Part shown: positions 11,001 through 22,400 of the stretch, one piece after another
Numbering within the stretch: position 1 is the stretch's first letter
Layout: the number at the start of each line of letters is the position of its first letter
DNA from: Aphrocallistes beatrix
Taxonomy: Eukaryota; Porifera; Hexactinellida; Sceptrulophora; Aphrocallistidae
DNA: 64,000 nucleotides
Reading direction: 5' to 3'
Assembly: GCA_963281255.1 (NCBI GenBank)
Contig: OY725495.1
Coordinates: 4,092,001 to 4,156,000 of the forward strand
The notes under the pieces: model-generated
Told to the model about the DNA's origin: nothing
What the model saw: only the letters and a program-made list of their open reading frames with translations
Databases searched by the model: none
Made by a program: the position numbers and the translations under genes

Positions 11001-14000
11001 TCACGATTTGATTCAACTGAATTCGATTGGGGGAATCATAGAATCCGTCTTGGGAAACAGTGGCTCCCTACTGAGGCAACTCTTCATGGAGGACCAATAT
11101 TAGCACGTGCAATGGTGCTGAAAAGCGTGGTTAATGAAGAAGAAGTTTGTCCAACCCGTCAGGTGTGGGACATCCAGGGTTTTTTAAGGATTTGCTCAGA
11201 GGGCCCTGCAAAAGATTAGAGGTCCCTCACCACAAAAGACTACATTTTATGATATTCATTACATTACGAATGTTAAGAAATTAGAGGTCCCTGAAGAGAA
11301 ATTAGAGGTCCTTTTGGGCCCTCTAATTTAGCTTAAAAAAACACTGGTTATCAGATTCCACAGAATCGAGCGTACTTAAGTATTGATGCAAGAACTATAC
11401 CAATAGTGCAGGGTGGGAAGAGAAAATCTATTAAAATATAAGTATTTCGTATCGGAGCTGCACTAAAAATACGAATGTCTGTGAGAAGTTTAGTAACAAG
11501 TGGTCCTATATTTTTTTAGGATCGGCTGGACAGACAGAAGTCGTACATTGTCTGTACTAACAGTAAATCTCCTAAAATAGAAACATAAAAAATTGTTCTC
11601 TGAAATATGTGCTCCTAGTGGATCTCCATTCCTTAACTTGGATTGCAAAAGAGGAATAAGTTATTCAACAGTATCTGGTAACACCAGGCTTTGAGGGTTA
11701 TTCTATTCATGAGGACAGAGAATTTTCCTCAGTGCTTTGGGTCCTGTGGGAGTGGGAGGTTTATATTCTTAAATATTAATGCCAAATTTCAGAATCTATT
11801 ATTTTTGATTTTACCTAAGGGTAGTGTCGTAGGATATCCTTCCAAGTTGGTACATCCATTTCCGACACTTAACGTTGCTATAGAAAATGGTGCAACTATA
11901 GATATACAAGATTCTGAACTAGAACCTTAGGCCCAAGATACTTTTAGATCAGGGTTGGAATTTAACTCGGGTTAAATAGGTTTTGCCCAGCCCAGTGGGT
12001 TAAACCGGAGTTTAATTAGTTTAACCTGGTTAAAATGGGTTTTATTCTCCAGAAACAGATTTTCCCAGTTATTGTCCTTGTTTTCAAATTCAACGTATAA
12101 TTAATTCTATAAACGTATTTATTTAAACTCCACTAAACTCAATTCGCGATAACAGGTTACCAATTTTGCTGGCTCTTAAAATCTAATCTATTTCGATCTT
12201 TGTTCTGGACTAAACTAAAGTTAGAAAATATCTGCTCAATTGAAGCATTTATGCGCCTCAACTTGGAACCTTCTACTTTTAGAAAAAAACCTTATCAGTT
12301 TGAACAGGAATACCAACAAAACTAGCCATTATACAGGGTGTAACAAAAGTCTTGGCCGGTTGTGAATATAATTAGTATTCATTCTTTACGAGTACCTCCT
12401 ATCATAGTATCTAGAGTACTACTGCACCACAATTAGTTACTATATAGATATGCAATTTAAATGGTAGACTGATTTTAACTAGATCACACCTCTTTAGTAC
12501 TTTCGGGTTTATTTTTCTGAACATCACTTTTTCCTGATAAGATTAATGTCGGCGATCTTGGAATTGAAGTCCGCTGTAAAGAAATTAGAATGGTAGAAGG
12601 AGGCCTAACACGCAAAGGAACTGCTGAAAGGCTTCAGCAAGATTTATTCGAGTTTGGAACAAAGGATTTTAGTCGAGATCTCTGGGGAATTTTGTATGAA
12701 CGATTGGATGAAATGAGGATCGGAGATATATTTTCTAACCGTAAAAAGGTATGGACGGAGATCCAACCTGCCCTGCTTGAAAACATGGTTGCTAATTTTT
12801 CCCTAATAGGGTAAAATTAGTCGTAGAAAATAGTGGATATTTTGTTATAAGTAATCCGAGACAATACAAACAAAAAATATTATAGTTATATGCTATAATA
12901 CAACCGGCCAAGACTTTTGTTACACCCTGTACATGTAGTAACCGCTATGATTAGAGTAGGTAAAAAAGACAAACTGCTCTATAATAGTAGTATCCTTGTT
13001 TACTTAAAGCACCTCAGATTGTTGTAACTTTTTAAGAAATTCCATTGTTCCTACATCAGGTCTTATTAAAAACATCATTACGGAATCTCAATATAATACT
13101 TGCAGTATAAGGATTTTCAATCCAAACAATTGATATCGCTAAAATTAACTTGATTTACAAGTACATTAGAATAAACCCCACTTTAACCCAGTTTAACCCA
13201 CAAAAGGGGGTTTTGCCCAGCCCGGGTTTAACCCGGGGGGTGGGTTAAATTAAACAACCCTGTTTTAGATGATTCTTGGATCCTGAGAAAATATAAGTTA
13301 TAGAAATGAACGGTACAAATATTTTATTATAATATTATCAATATCAGTGCAAATAGATAGGAATATTATAATATTAGCATGTATGGTAGAATTCGAGAGA
13401 GTATAGAGATGTCAGGATTGGTTGTATCTGTATTATATGTGGGAGGTATCAACTTATTCCATTACTTCAGGGATTAGCTTGGGTTTGATATCATAATTTC
13501 TATGTCTCAAGGTAAGGGACGTTCTGGATTACTGCGCCTTTGCATGATTCAGTTCCCATTTTGGCGTCTGGTTTCTTAACTTGTTGAAGTGACTATAATC
13601 TCTATATTTTCGTGGACTTAGATTCTAAAAGTGCTTCCTATACTATTAGTATAGTAGCTATGCTACTATACTAATACTATAGGAAGTATTTATTATTATT
13701 ATTATTATTATAAAACCTATATTCATTATATTCAACCCCCCTGCTTATTCGGGCACCAAGAGTAAGTGATAACATGTGCTGCATCATTTTCACGTTTTGT
13801 GGTGTTATAATGGAGCTGCACAGCAGTCAAAAATTATTCCTCCTTTTCTATACTCAGACATCACGAATGACAATTTTCTGTTTATATACTCAGGTTTAGC
13901 TGAGTCAGATTTAGATAAGTCAACTATTACATTTTTGAGGATTACGTGATGTGGACTATAATGACTTCAGCATAATTATTCCTAACTAATTATTTCAGGT

Positions 14001-17000
14001 ATATTCCAGTACAATCAAATGATTTCAGGTATAGCCCAGTACAATCAAATGATTTCAATAATAACCATGATGAACCACAATGTTTCTCAGCAGACTAACA
14101 CACTACTGGAATTACATCACACAAATGCAACATGATTTACACCTTCAACAGCGTGATTTTTTGAAAGTGTAACTTTTCAATTTTTCTTAACAGAATTAAT
14201 TCACAAATTTGAAGCTTGCTACTACTCTACTATCCATCTTAATATATGTAAATTTTTATAACCGAATCCTAAATATTTAAGCAAGTTGGTGCTCAAAGTG
14301 ACCACCTCCGTACTTCACACATGTTTCCGCTCTTTTTATAAAATTTTCCACAACTTGATGCAACACCTTTGAGTCCATATTATTCGCTGTATCTTCAATT
14401 ACTTGTCTTAATTTATTAATGCTCTTGGGTTGCTTTTCAAACACCTTTTCGTTTGCATAGCCCCAGAAAAAATAGTCTAGAGGGTTTAAATCAGGTGAAT
14501 ATGGTGGCCAAATTTTATCAGTTAAATTTGATAGAATTCTTCCATGAAACTTTTCTCGCAGAAAATCCAAAACTGTTCCGCATGTATGAGGTCTAGCAAC
14601 ATCTTGTTGAAACCAGAATCCCTTACGTGTCGCAGAATACCGAATTTGAGGCCAAAGCACTTCCTTGAGCATTTCAAGATAAGACTCTCCATTCACAGAA
14701 ACTGTTTTTCCCTTTGTATCGATAAACTAATGGATTTTGAGCATTTTTCCACCCACAAAGCCTGCCCAACACATTATTTTCTCCCCATGAAGCCTCTTAG
14801 AGGCCACATAAATATTTGGATTGCTAGGGGCCCAAATCCTAACGTTTTGTTGATTAGGTGATTGCTGAAGTACGAACCATTTTTCGTCACTGAATACAGT
14901 AGACCCTCGATTATCCGAACAGTGTGTTCGAGCACCACTCATTTTATCAAATACTTTTCAATCGAATTTGTGAAAATAATGTGTCCGGAAATCTGAAATA
15001 ATGTTTAATAAATCAATTCCTTAAAAATGTATGTTCCAAAATTGTGCGTAGCATTGTCAATTTGTTTGGCTATACATACGTGTAAGTAGTATTCAAATCA
15101 TAATACGTTCTTTAATAACATCTAAGTTGGTACATGTGCATTTAAGAGCGTAAAATACGTATTTCGCTTATCCGAACGATTTCACTTATCCGAACACCAA
15201 TCTTTGAACAAACAAACGGAGGTGTTCGGATAACCGAGGGTGTACTGTATTACTTTTTGGAAAAATTCTGCCGATTGTTAATTGTTGCATCACCCATTAA
15301 CAAAACTCCGATCCTTTTCATCATGCTCTGTTCAGATATTGGATGAACTCTTTAAACACGGTAAGGCCTCCATTTTACTGTTTTTCTAAGAATATTATGC
15401 ACTTTGGAATAGCTGAACTTAAGTTTCCGACTCGCTTATCGAATTGACCCTTGGTTTTCCTCAAAGTGAATTCTAACCTGATTGACATGTTCAGGGGCAA
15501 GAATCCTACCTCTTTTCTTCTTAGGTGACTTGAGAAAGTTTGTATACACTCTAGTGAAATGAGTCAATCTGTACTTAAGACGATTTCGTCCTGTGATAGC
15601 AAAACGCTGACAAAATTTCCTTTTTACTGTTTGTTGTTGGAGAAGGATTTTGACCGAATTCTAAAATGATAAATTTTACTTCTTGCTTACTAAAGGTTGA
15701 GTTAATTTGTCTTTTACTCATCCGAATCGCAATCAAAATCTATTATTTAATTAAAAAAGAAAATGTACATAAAAAAGGAATATTCTTTGAAAAGGAAACC
15801 ATTGGATTACAAAAAATATAAACATAATACACAAATTGAAAAGTCACACTTTCAAAAAATCACCCTGTACAAGTACAATAGCTCAACATATCGTTTCAGA
15901 TCAGTATATTTTGTAGAACATTTTTTAAAATTTATGTATTTATCTCGTGGTCAAATTTGCAGATTTTCACACTTATCTTAATAATATTAAGGTTAACCTT
16001 CGGTGAAATGTGTGCAATTTGAAATTTTCAAAAAAGGCTTGTTTTGGGCAAAGAATTTGTTAAACTAATTATTTTTACTTTAACCCTAATTTGACGTGGG
16101 GTCAAAGGTATAAATAGAAATGACCCCACTTTCATTTTCACTTTCAGTTCACTTTCAATTAACTTTCACTTTCACTTCAACATTCCAAGTCCATTTAGGG
16201 TTAAACCCTCGCCTGGCTACGTCTCAAAAGTATAAATAGAGAAAACCCCACTTTCATTTTCACTTTCAGTTCACTTTCAATGTACTTTCATTTTCACTTT
16301 CAACATTCCTAGCCAACCGAGGGTTAACCCTCGCCTGGCTAGGTCTCAAAAGTATAAATAGAGAAAACCCCACTTTCATTTTCACTTTCAGTTCACTTTC
16401 AATGTACTTTCATTTTCACTTTCAACATTCCTAGCCAACCGCGGGTTAAACACAATTATAGCATTACTAATATGTAAGTTGACTTATAACCAGTAGTATC
16501 AATTGATTAAAAAAATGGATTTTCAATGGAATATTATTACATTCCTGCGTTGCTATAGATATGACTTTTTAGTCCATTAATCTGTGTTTTGAATAGAGAG
16601 GGGGCAGTAGGGCCATTTGACCCGGGCCTCCAGCTCCACCCTCCAAGGTTCCACAAAAATAGACAGGATTCATGATAATAATTAATTCTATTTTACAATA
16701 TTTGGATTACGTAGTGTTCTTATTAACTCATAACAGTAACTGTATTTTCAACATTTAAACCCAGTATGTTTTCATATATCGGAATTGTAGGCTATAATTC
16801 TAGCAAAGTGGCCCTGGCCTCTCTGATTCTCTCAGAGGCCCTGGTTCTATTGATTTAGTTTTTGTCATCACTTGGTAGAAAGTAGATGTCGTCTATCGAA
16901 TAAGATCAATAAGAGTCTACTCTTATGCTCATAGTCCCTGAATAGAACCTCGATTAACAAGAAAATGCTCGGTTTAACCAATGAAACGAGGATAAATTAA

Positions 17001-18515
17001 TGGATAAAGCAACGTTCAGATTATCAAAGTTTAGTGACCTGATAATCTTTAGTTTAGATCATACTTGTGCATGGGTATATTATAAAATTTACTGTTTTAA
17101 CAAAAATTGCAAAAAATAAATTATTTCTCACCTCTGACCATCTTGTGATGCTTATCGGCACCATGCTGAATCAGTTTCCTGATGACAGCATTGTATCCAA
17201 ACTCTGCTGCTACTAAGAGAGACGTGTGTCTCGTGGAGATCGTAGTGGTGTCCACTTCTGCTTTCTTACCTGGAAAACAGATCTAATAATACTTTATTAC
17301 AAAAGTACTGATTCATCTCTGTGCCTAGAGGAATTAGGTAAAATACAAGCATAATCATAAGTTTCTGGTTTATACAAAAACTACCTAATATTACACAAGC
17401 AATCTAACTCACAATTTCTTTGAAATTCCATCAAGAATACTTAATAGTACTTAGATAATTAGTGGAACAGGGTAATACTACGTATTAGGAAGTACAGAGT
17501 GATTCAAAAGAATGCCACCGATGAAAATGTCAATAAAGATTTGTCCCCCAAGTTTCAGGCCCGAGGGTGGAACAGTTTTTGTTTCTTTTCCAAAATGTCA
17601 GATTCTTGCAAGCACACCTGAATACGACGCATAAAAGTGTCACTAACATTTTAAACATTTGAACATTGTGTTGTTGCACAATCATTTCAAACATTTGAAC
17701 ATTGTGTTGCTACAGAATCATTTTGAACATTTGGACATTGTGTTGCTACACAATCATTTTGAACATTTGAACATTGTGTTGCTACACAATCATTTTGAAC
17801 ATTTGAACATTGTGTTGCTACACAATCATTTCAAACATTTGAACATTGTGTTGCTACACAATCATTTTGAACATTTGAACATTGTGTTGCTACACAATCA
17901 TTTTGAACATTTGAACATTGTGTTGCTACACAATCATTTTGAACATTTGAACATTGTGTTGCTACACAATCATTTTAAACATTTGAGCATTGCATTACAC
18001 AATGTCAATCCTTGAAGAGACAGACTTATTACAGTCGAAACCGGTTTTTTCTCACTCCGCTTTATCCTTACTTATCGTTTTTCTTATTATTTCAGAATCT
18101 TAATTATGTTAAAAATTCCAAATCTATATTAATTTCCATCGGTTTTTTCTTACTGTTTGAATCTGTAAAGAAATAGTAAGAAAAAAACCGGCTGTACTAG
18201 GATTCTAGTCATTATAATTATAATCGTATCTCACTCACTCAACAACTCCGTAACCGTATCGATGTATCCAGACTGACTCGCCACGTAGAGAGGTGTACAG
18301 CCGTTATTACTGACACAATTCACTTTAGCGCCTTTGGAGATCAGAAGCTCCACACACTCTTTATTGTCGCTGGCAGCTGCGTAGTGCAGTGCTGTGAACC
18401 CTTCAGTGTCAGTGGCACTGAGGTCCACGGAGCTGATGAGACTAGCTACCTCGCTCGTAGGGCCTGACTGACTCAGCTCTCTCAGCTGCTTCTCCAGGTC
18501 CTTCGCAGACTCCAT
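8023..18515 (-). CDS. Ankyrin-repeat protein, four exons, 341 residues
   Basis: Exons on the minus strand are 18515-18239, 17269-17132, 9329-8992 and 8295-8023. All joins keep frame and use GT-AG sites (phases 1, 1 and 0), and the stop is TAG at 8023-8025. The product begins MESAKDLEKQLRELSQSG and is then almost entirely ankyrin repeats, about eight, recognised by G-TALHxAA, TPLYVASQSGY, TALHIASQHGQ, TPLHVAS and TPLHLAVHQGY. No other domain, signal peptide or membrane segment is visible, so it is probably a cytosolic scaffold. Intron 2 is 7.8 kb and contains a complete Ig-like gene on the same strand, a gypsy fragment, nested hAT/mariner elements and piggyBac-like MITEs. The gene lies directly downstream of a BAR-PH-ArfGAP gene that lacks the ankyrin repeats usual for ACAP proteins. 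A particular orthologue is not recognised. Confidence 0.85.
9813..10436 (-). CDS. Two-domain Ig-like protein lacking the canonical cysteines (paralogue B)
   Basis: This intronless ORF of 207 residues has a true ATG at 10436. Two I-set-like Ig domains are visible at about residues 20-98 and 117-205, with motifs PQYQWYNSRG, EEDFGFYRL, HYQWYRNN and HEGTYLITASN. As in the paralogue at 2812-3453, the cysteine pair expected in strands B and F of each domain is absent and no signal peptide is seen, so the protein is probably intracellular. It lies wholly inside intron 2 of the ankyrin gene, on the same strand. A single exon and nesting fit a retroposed or transposed copy, but no poly-A tail or target duplication was found. 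Function is unknown; MALT1-type Ig domains are the nearest familiar comparison. Confidence 0.72.
   Translation of the reverse strand: MAVPLFTDTVLAKCNSQPRLTISIITEPADVTVPMGVRVTLSAHILVQKPQYQWYNSRGEAIPHANHYELTFDSVTEEDFGFYRLKITEESTRQTVLTRWVELKREISPVNYEDTIIGELCRPKLLEGPAGGLYQRGCSVMLISKFENATHYQWYRNNRKVGMPNSTVDSLTIDNIDVQHEGTYLITASNMNGYGTASAMVNVQVAK
10829..11374 (+). mobile_element. Gypsy protease fragment and small MITE between two copies of a 29-bp repeat
   Basis: Positions 10858-11177 repeat the protease part of the gypsy remnant at about 556-875 with only a few differences, and stop at the same GTGTGGGACATC word. A small inverted-repeat element follows (about 11177-11345, ends CAGGGTTTTTTAAG and CTTAAAAAAACACTG), with repeated TTAGAGGTCCCT words. 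The whole insert is bracketed by 29-bp direct repeats (10829-10857 and 11346-11374, GGTTATCAGATTCCACAGAA onward) that differ at one base. That duplication is much longer than any normal integrase target duplication. Confidence 0.75.
11375..11949. other. Intronic stretch without recognisable gene
   Basis: This part of ankyrin intron 2 has no convincing coding or RNA feature. The right end (11942-11949, TTTTAGAT) is the left target duplication of the hAT-like element that follows. Confidence 0.5.
11950..13262. mobile_element. Non-autonomous hAT-like element with 8-bp target duplication
   Basis: The element starts CAGGGTTGGAATTTAAC and ends GTTAAATTAAACAACCCTG. It is flanked by perfect 8-bp repeats TTTTAGAT (11942-11949 and 13263-13270), the hallmark of hAT insertion. 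Subterminal GGGTTAAA/TTTAACCC words are dense at both ends (about 11960-12040 and 13175-13255), as expected of transposase-binding repeats. No hAT transposase is encoded. Another element is inserted inside it at 12334-12929. Confidence 0.85.
12334..12929. mobile_element. Tc1/mariner-type element nested in the hAT element
   Basis: The 30-bp terminal inverted repeats are identical at both ends, starting CAGGGTGTAACAAAAGTCTT, and are flanked by TA on each side (12332-12333 and 12930-12931). An internal frame at 12590-12814 ends with VWTEIQPALLENMVANF, which resembles the C-terminal tail of Tc1-type transposases, so this is an internally deleted copy. Perfect ends in a partial element suggest recent mobilisation by an intact relative. 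Confidence 0.8.
13629..13691. repeat. Long near-perfect palindrome
   Basis: The arm CTTCCTATACTATTAGTATA and onward recurs as its complement around 13660 (CTACTATACTAATACTATAG), giving a stem of nearly 30 bp with almost no loop. A short ATT trinucleotide run follows at about 13690-13710. No coding content; probably a foldback element. Confidence 0.7.
14149..15867 (-). mobile_element. Mariner/IS630-type DNA transposon, inactivated
   Basis: The ends are CAGCGTGATTTTTTGAAAGT at the left and the complement of CACTTTCAAAAAATCACCCTG at the right. On the minus strand the transposase N-terminal helix-turn-helix part (about 15720-15250) is followed by the catalytic part (14942-14277), with VFSDEKWF, FQQDVARPHT and WPPYSPDLNPLDYFFWG; these hold the D, D and final D of a DD34D-type triad. 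The coding region is split by a 351-bp MITE at 14897-15247 and has frame breaks in the N-terminal half and near 14720, so it is not functional. It lies in intron 2 of the ankyrin gene. Confidence 0.85.
14897..15247. mobile_element. MITE nested in the mariner transposase
   Basis: Terminal repeats CAGTAGACCCTCGATTATCC and CAGTACACCCTCGGTTATCC (24-bp ends, 2 mismatches) are flanked by TA on both sides (14895-14896, 15248-15249). The insertion sits in the transposase gene just upstream of the VFSDEKWF motif. CTTATCCGAAC-type words repeat inside. Pogo/Tigger-like ends. Confidence 0.82.
16084..16445 (+). mobile_element. Three tandem piggyBac-like MITEs, each with a TATAAATAG box
   Basis: Three units (16084-16200, 16205-16323, 16328-16445) are separated and flanked by TTAA. 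Their ends are complementary CCCT-type repeats: CCCTAATTTGAC for unit 1 and CCCTCGCCTGGCTA for units 2 and 3. Each unit has the same interior: TCAAAGGTATAAATAGA or TCAAAAGTATAAATAGA, then a CCCCACTTTCATTTTCACTT tract and AACATTCC. TTAA duplications and CCCT ends are the signature of piggyBac transposition. Related copies are at 38066-38186 and 42675-42778. The box could act as a core promoter, but no transcript is known from the sequence alone. Confidence 0.82.
16450..17131. other. Intronic stretch, no recognisable feature
   Basis: This part of ankyrin intron 2 between the MITE trio and exon 2 is AT-rich, with a short GC-richer patch at about 16600-16660. Nothing coding was identified. Confidence 0.5.
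17646..18005 (+). repeat. 36-bp minisatellite, about ten copies
   Basis: The unit ACATTTGAACATTGTGTTGC plus TACACAATCATTTTGA is repeated about ten times with few changes, in intron 1 of the ankyrin gene. Because the period is a multiple of three, one frame stays open (17659-18015) and spells a 12-residue repeat with core NIVLLHNHFEHL. I regard that as a by-product. Each unit contains an ATTGTG/CACAAT inverted pair. Confidence 0.9.
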
Positions 18516-19463
18516 TCAAGCTAGTAGCGTTATAGTGTATGGTGAATTCTATACAGCATATATGGTGAATTTCTATACTCAGTTTTTCATACAGAATTTG
18601 CATGCAAGGGGGCAATCTGGGATATCTAAATTTGAAAGGGGGCAGGCTCACATCTCTTCATTTAATGCTTCAATGTATTTCATTATATTTCTAGGGGGGC
18701 ACTTGAATGAGTAGGGGGGTCAAGTGCCCCCCCCTACCACCCTCTATATGAAACCCTTGATACTAACATATATGGTGAATTTTTATACTAGCATGTCGCT
18801 AGGATTTAGTTTTTGTCAGAAGAGAGCAGGGGCGGTTACAGGAATTTCTAAATCGAGGCGAGGGGGGATAAAGAAAAAAATACTGGGGGCTTCGTATGAT
18901 TTTGGTTAAGGTGGTCGAATGAAATCCGTGACCGCAGAATCAAACTCGGGAAAATGCCGCTGGAAGAGAGTAAGCTATTTTAATAAAGGTGAATATTTTG
19001 TGGTTAAAACTTGGGATGCTTCTGATTGTTGCTTACTCATTTCCGGTTTAAGTGATTTTTAGCAGGAAAGCTATAGAAATTCGTGTTTTATTAATATCCT
19101 TGCCTCAATTAATATATAATTTTAATTCATTAATAATCTGAACTGTCAATTGTTGAGACGAATATTTGCAAATTTCAGTTTAAATTCGGAGATTTTCTCG
19201 TGCTATTAACGCGTAATATCAAAATGCATTGTACTAGAAAACGACACATAATACTTACATCAAACCAGATGACTTTGTTCGGTTAAGAGTTGCTACGCTC
19301 ACACTCAAAAAATAAATAAATAAATAAATAAATAATAATTAATAACTGTCATGTGTATCAGTTTAAAAATAAATTGTTTATATTTAATCATTTGAAATAA
19401 ATATAACAAGTAAATATACACAAACTAGAGTTGGATCTGAATGCTAATGAATTGAAAATAAGT
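18516..19463. other. Intergenic stretch between the ankyrin and ArfGAP genes
   Basis: It contains a repeat at about 18830-18960 (GGTTACAGGAATTTCTAAAT, GGTGGTCGAATGAAATCCG) that recurs at about 39685-39835, C/G runs near 18690-18740, and an ATAA microsatellite at about 19310-19340. No gene is visible. Confidence 0.6.
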
Positions 19464-22400
19464 CTAACTTTTCTTTGACCCTCCACTCCCAATCCTGGAT
19501 ATCGTATGTCCGATGCTATCACTCACTGACCTACTAATCTGTCCGACTTTCTGTTTCAGTTTGTCTCCTCCACTCGCTTGTATACCCGACTCAGGAGATA
19601 AGCTGTGAGAAGTTAGATCTTCACGTGATTCACTTTTCTTTGTGTTTCCTGGAACAGTTTCAAACTCCTTTGGAGCGACTAAATCGTAGTTTTTGTCCGC
19701 ACAGAATTTCTCTAACCTATTCTGCCTGACTTCTTCACGTTTAGTCAGAATCTTGTCTCTCTCATCGTGACTGCAGTATTTCAAATTCTGATATTTATCA
19801 ATAATAAACTCTTTCAGTTTACCTTCGTCTTTAACAATCGCAGACTTTTCTGTCGAATCTAAATTCGCTTCGAATGTAGAGTTAAATTTAGAATTACCAG
19901 TTTCTTCAATCTTATTCAACCATTCTTCTTTAATCGAGTCTAAAATTAGACTCCTAATCTGTGACAAATGCACCCCTAACCCCCTATGGTGCCCAGAGCA
20001 GTCGATACAGAGGAGAATTCCGAGATTAATACTCGCCCATTTCGGGCCTCTCCGCAGGCAGTCAGCGCACTTGTCATTGCCAGCTTGTGAGTAGATGCGG
20101 GAGAGAGTCTCTGTGGAGATTCCGGTTATCGGAGTTAGAGGGGAGGAAGGAATGTTCTCAGAGCTCCGTCTAAACGAAATATATTTAAATTCTTGATATA
20201 CACTGTCTTCTATATTAAAACGCTAGGATTTTTTGTGTTTGTCCGAATTGATTGAAGAATTGACAAGTCGTAGAGATATGAAAATTGGCATGTAGTAGGT
20301 GTCAAATGTGTGACTACGATTAAGTTCGAAGATCTAAGCGAAATTTAAGGCTAGAGACTATCTTCCAACGGTTGACATTGGGTTTTTAAGGGTGTAGATT
20401 TCAAATTCTTTTTATTATGAACCTGATATTTTTTCTCCAGTTCTGAATTCATGATTAACCGTAGATGAATGACATTTTTAGTATTGAATTATAAAAAATT
20501 TCTGGAGAAATTTCTCACAAGGAATTCGGGAACATTTTAGCCCAAATCATTCCGAAATTCAGTAAAAAAACGTGTCATTTACTTCCAAAATCTAAAATCT
20601 AAAATAGCTGGCATTACTCGTTTTGACGTAGCCTGTCAATTCACTGGGAAAGTTCCTACCTTTCAAGCAGTGCACTGTTTTCTGTGGACACATTTGGAGA
20701 AGTCATGGATCGCTGACTTGTAAACGCCTGTCCAATCGCGTAACTTACCGCATCGACCCACTCCTCCACATCCTTCGAACTCTCTCCTTGTAGCAACAGA
20801 GTCAGAGTAGGAGAAATAATCTTAAAACAGAAATTCCTATCCACCTCAGTGGTTGTTACGGACTTAACAGTGCTGAGCTTAAGGTTGAGGATTAGCTTGG
20901 GTGTAGTTCTGTAAGAATGCTGCTGCATCAGAGAATTAGTTTCGATCCAATAAAAGTTTCTCTTCCAATTGGTCGTGAACGTTTTAGTTTCTCCTGAATT
21001 GAGATAACCACATTTCTCTAACCTCTTAATGGCCAGATTACATTCCAAACTCTCAGTCGCTATCTGGGGGTTGAGGAGGGTAGAGGAAGAGAAGATCTCT
21101 GGGGAGATTGGAGGAATGTTCTTCTTGTTGATGAAGAGGTGTCGCTTCGTGTTCGCTAGAGCAGTTGGGTAAGGAAGGTGTAGGTCTCGAACTTCGAAGT
21201 TCAGGAGATCAAGTGTCAGCGTCTGTGCCACCTAAAGAAATATACACAGTGGAGTCTCTGAATAACGGACATATTGAGGACATGGTTTTTGTCCGCTGTA
21301 GAGAGTGCTGAACTACAACATACGTATATGGTAAATTTATTCTATTCCACGAGGTTTTTCCGTTGTAGAGGGGTTGTCCGCTTTTCGGAGTGTCCGTTTT
21401 GGGGGACTCCACTGTATACTTATGTACATATATGTAAAAAATTTAATATTTTACACCTTGGAAAACAAGGTATATTTCGGTAATTAATGATTTGTATTAA
21501 AATGCTTACACCTTTGCCTGGTTAGTAACAATTATAAATCCTTAACTATTCACTATTAAGAAAATGCACAGAGGTACTAAATATAACTTTAACCTGAGAG
21601 TTGGCGAAATCAATACTTACCTTTCTACGGTTGATTGATTACTGAAGTGATTTGCCATTTTTTTAGGAAATTAAGAACGTAATATAAATTTATGATTTTA
21701 AATTAATTATTAGTTTATTACTACTATATTAGGCAAATATTAGAATTAGTATATTTCATATGATGCAGCACTTTCTGTGCGATGTTGAATATTCTCAGGA
21801 TTTGTTGTTAGTTGAGTTACGTCGTTCCATAAGAACAAAACAAAAAGATCATTCCTAGAAGTCGCGGCTGTATATACATAAATATCTACGTTAGCTACCA
21901 AGAGGAGATGCTGGGGTGATTGCCTCAATTCCCAGGAATAGTGGAGACATGGGTTTATCTAGGATTTCCCAGTTCGGCACTTTTTTGAAGGTTATGATAG
22001 TTATATGGCACCCAAACAGGGGTTTATCTTGTAATACCATGGGTGGTACCAACTCAGCACCAAAATCGAATCACACTGCAAGCACCTAAGCTCCTCAGAT
22101 GATACCAGGCTGGCACCTATATGTGCCGGCTGAGCACCTAGATAAATCCTCATGCTCTTAGTAACGTATGCATTCTGAATGGCGGACACTTCTTCGCACG
22201 GACATTTCGTCACGCGGAATTTTGTCCCCAAATGCCCAATTTGCACCTACTTATTTCTCAATAAAAAGCCCTCATTTTCACCTTTTTTTTCTCCACTCCA
22301 AAAGTCTCAATTTCCGTTCCTTACATATTAGTGCCAGTTTATTTTAGTCTCTAATGAGACGAATTTTTCGGGGACAAAAATTCCAGGGACGCTACTCATT

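Noticed and set aside
12590..12814. Independent 74-residue gene
   Set aside because: It lies within a Tc1/mariner-type element and resembles the end of its transposase; part of the element, not a host gene.
15763..15981. A 72-codon plus-strand frame
   Set aside because: It spans the right end of the mariner element and AT-rich flank, and is very Lys/Tyr/Phe-rich, as random AT sequence is.
17659..18015. Plus-strand protein made of 12-residue repeats
   Set aside because: The open frame is explained by a 36-bp minisatellite in an intron of a minus-strand gene; no other support.
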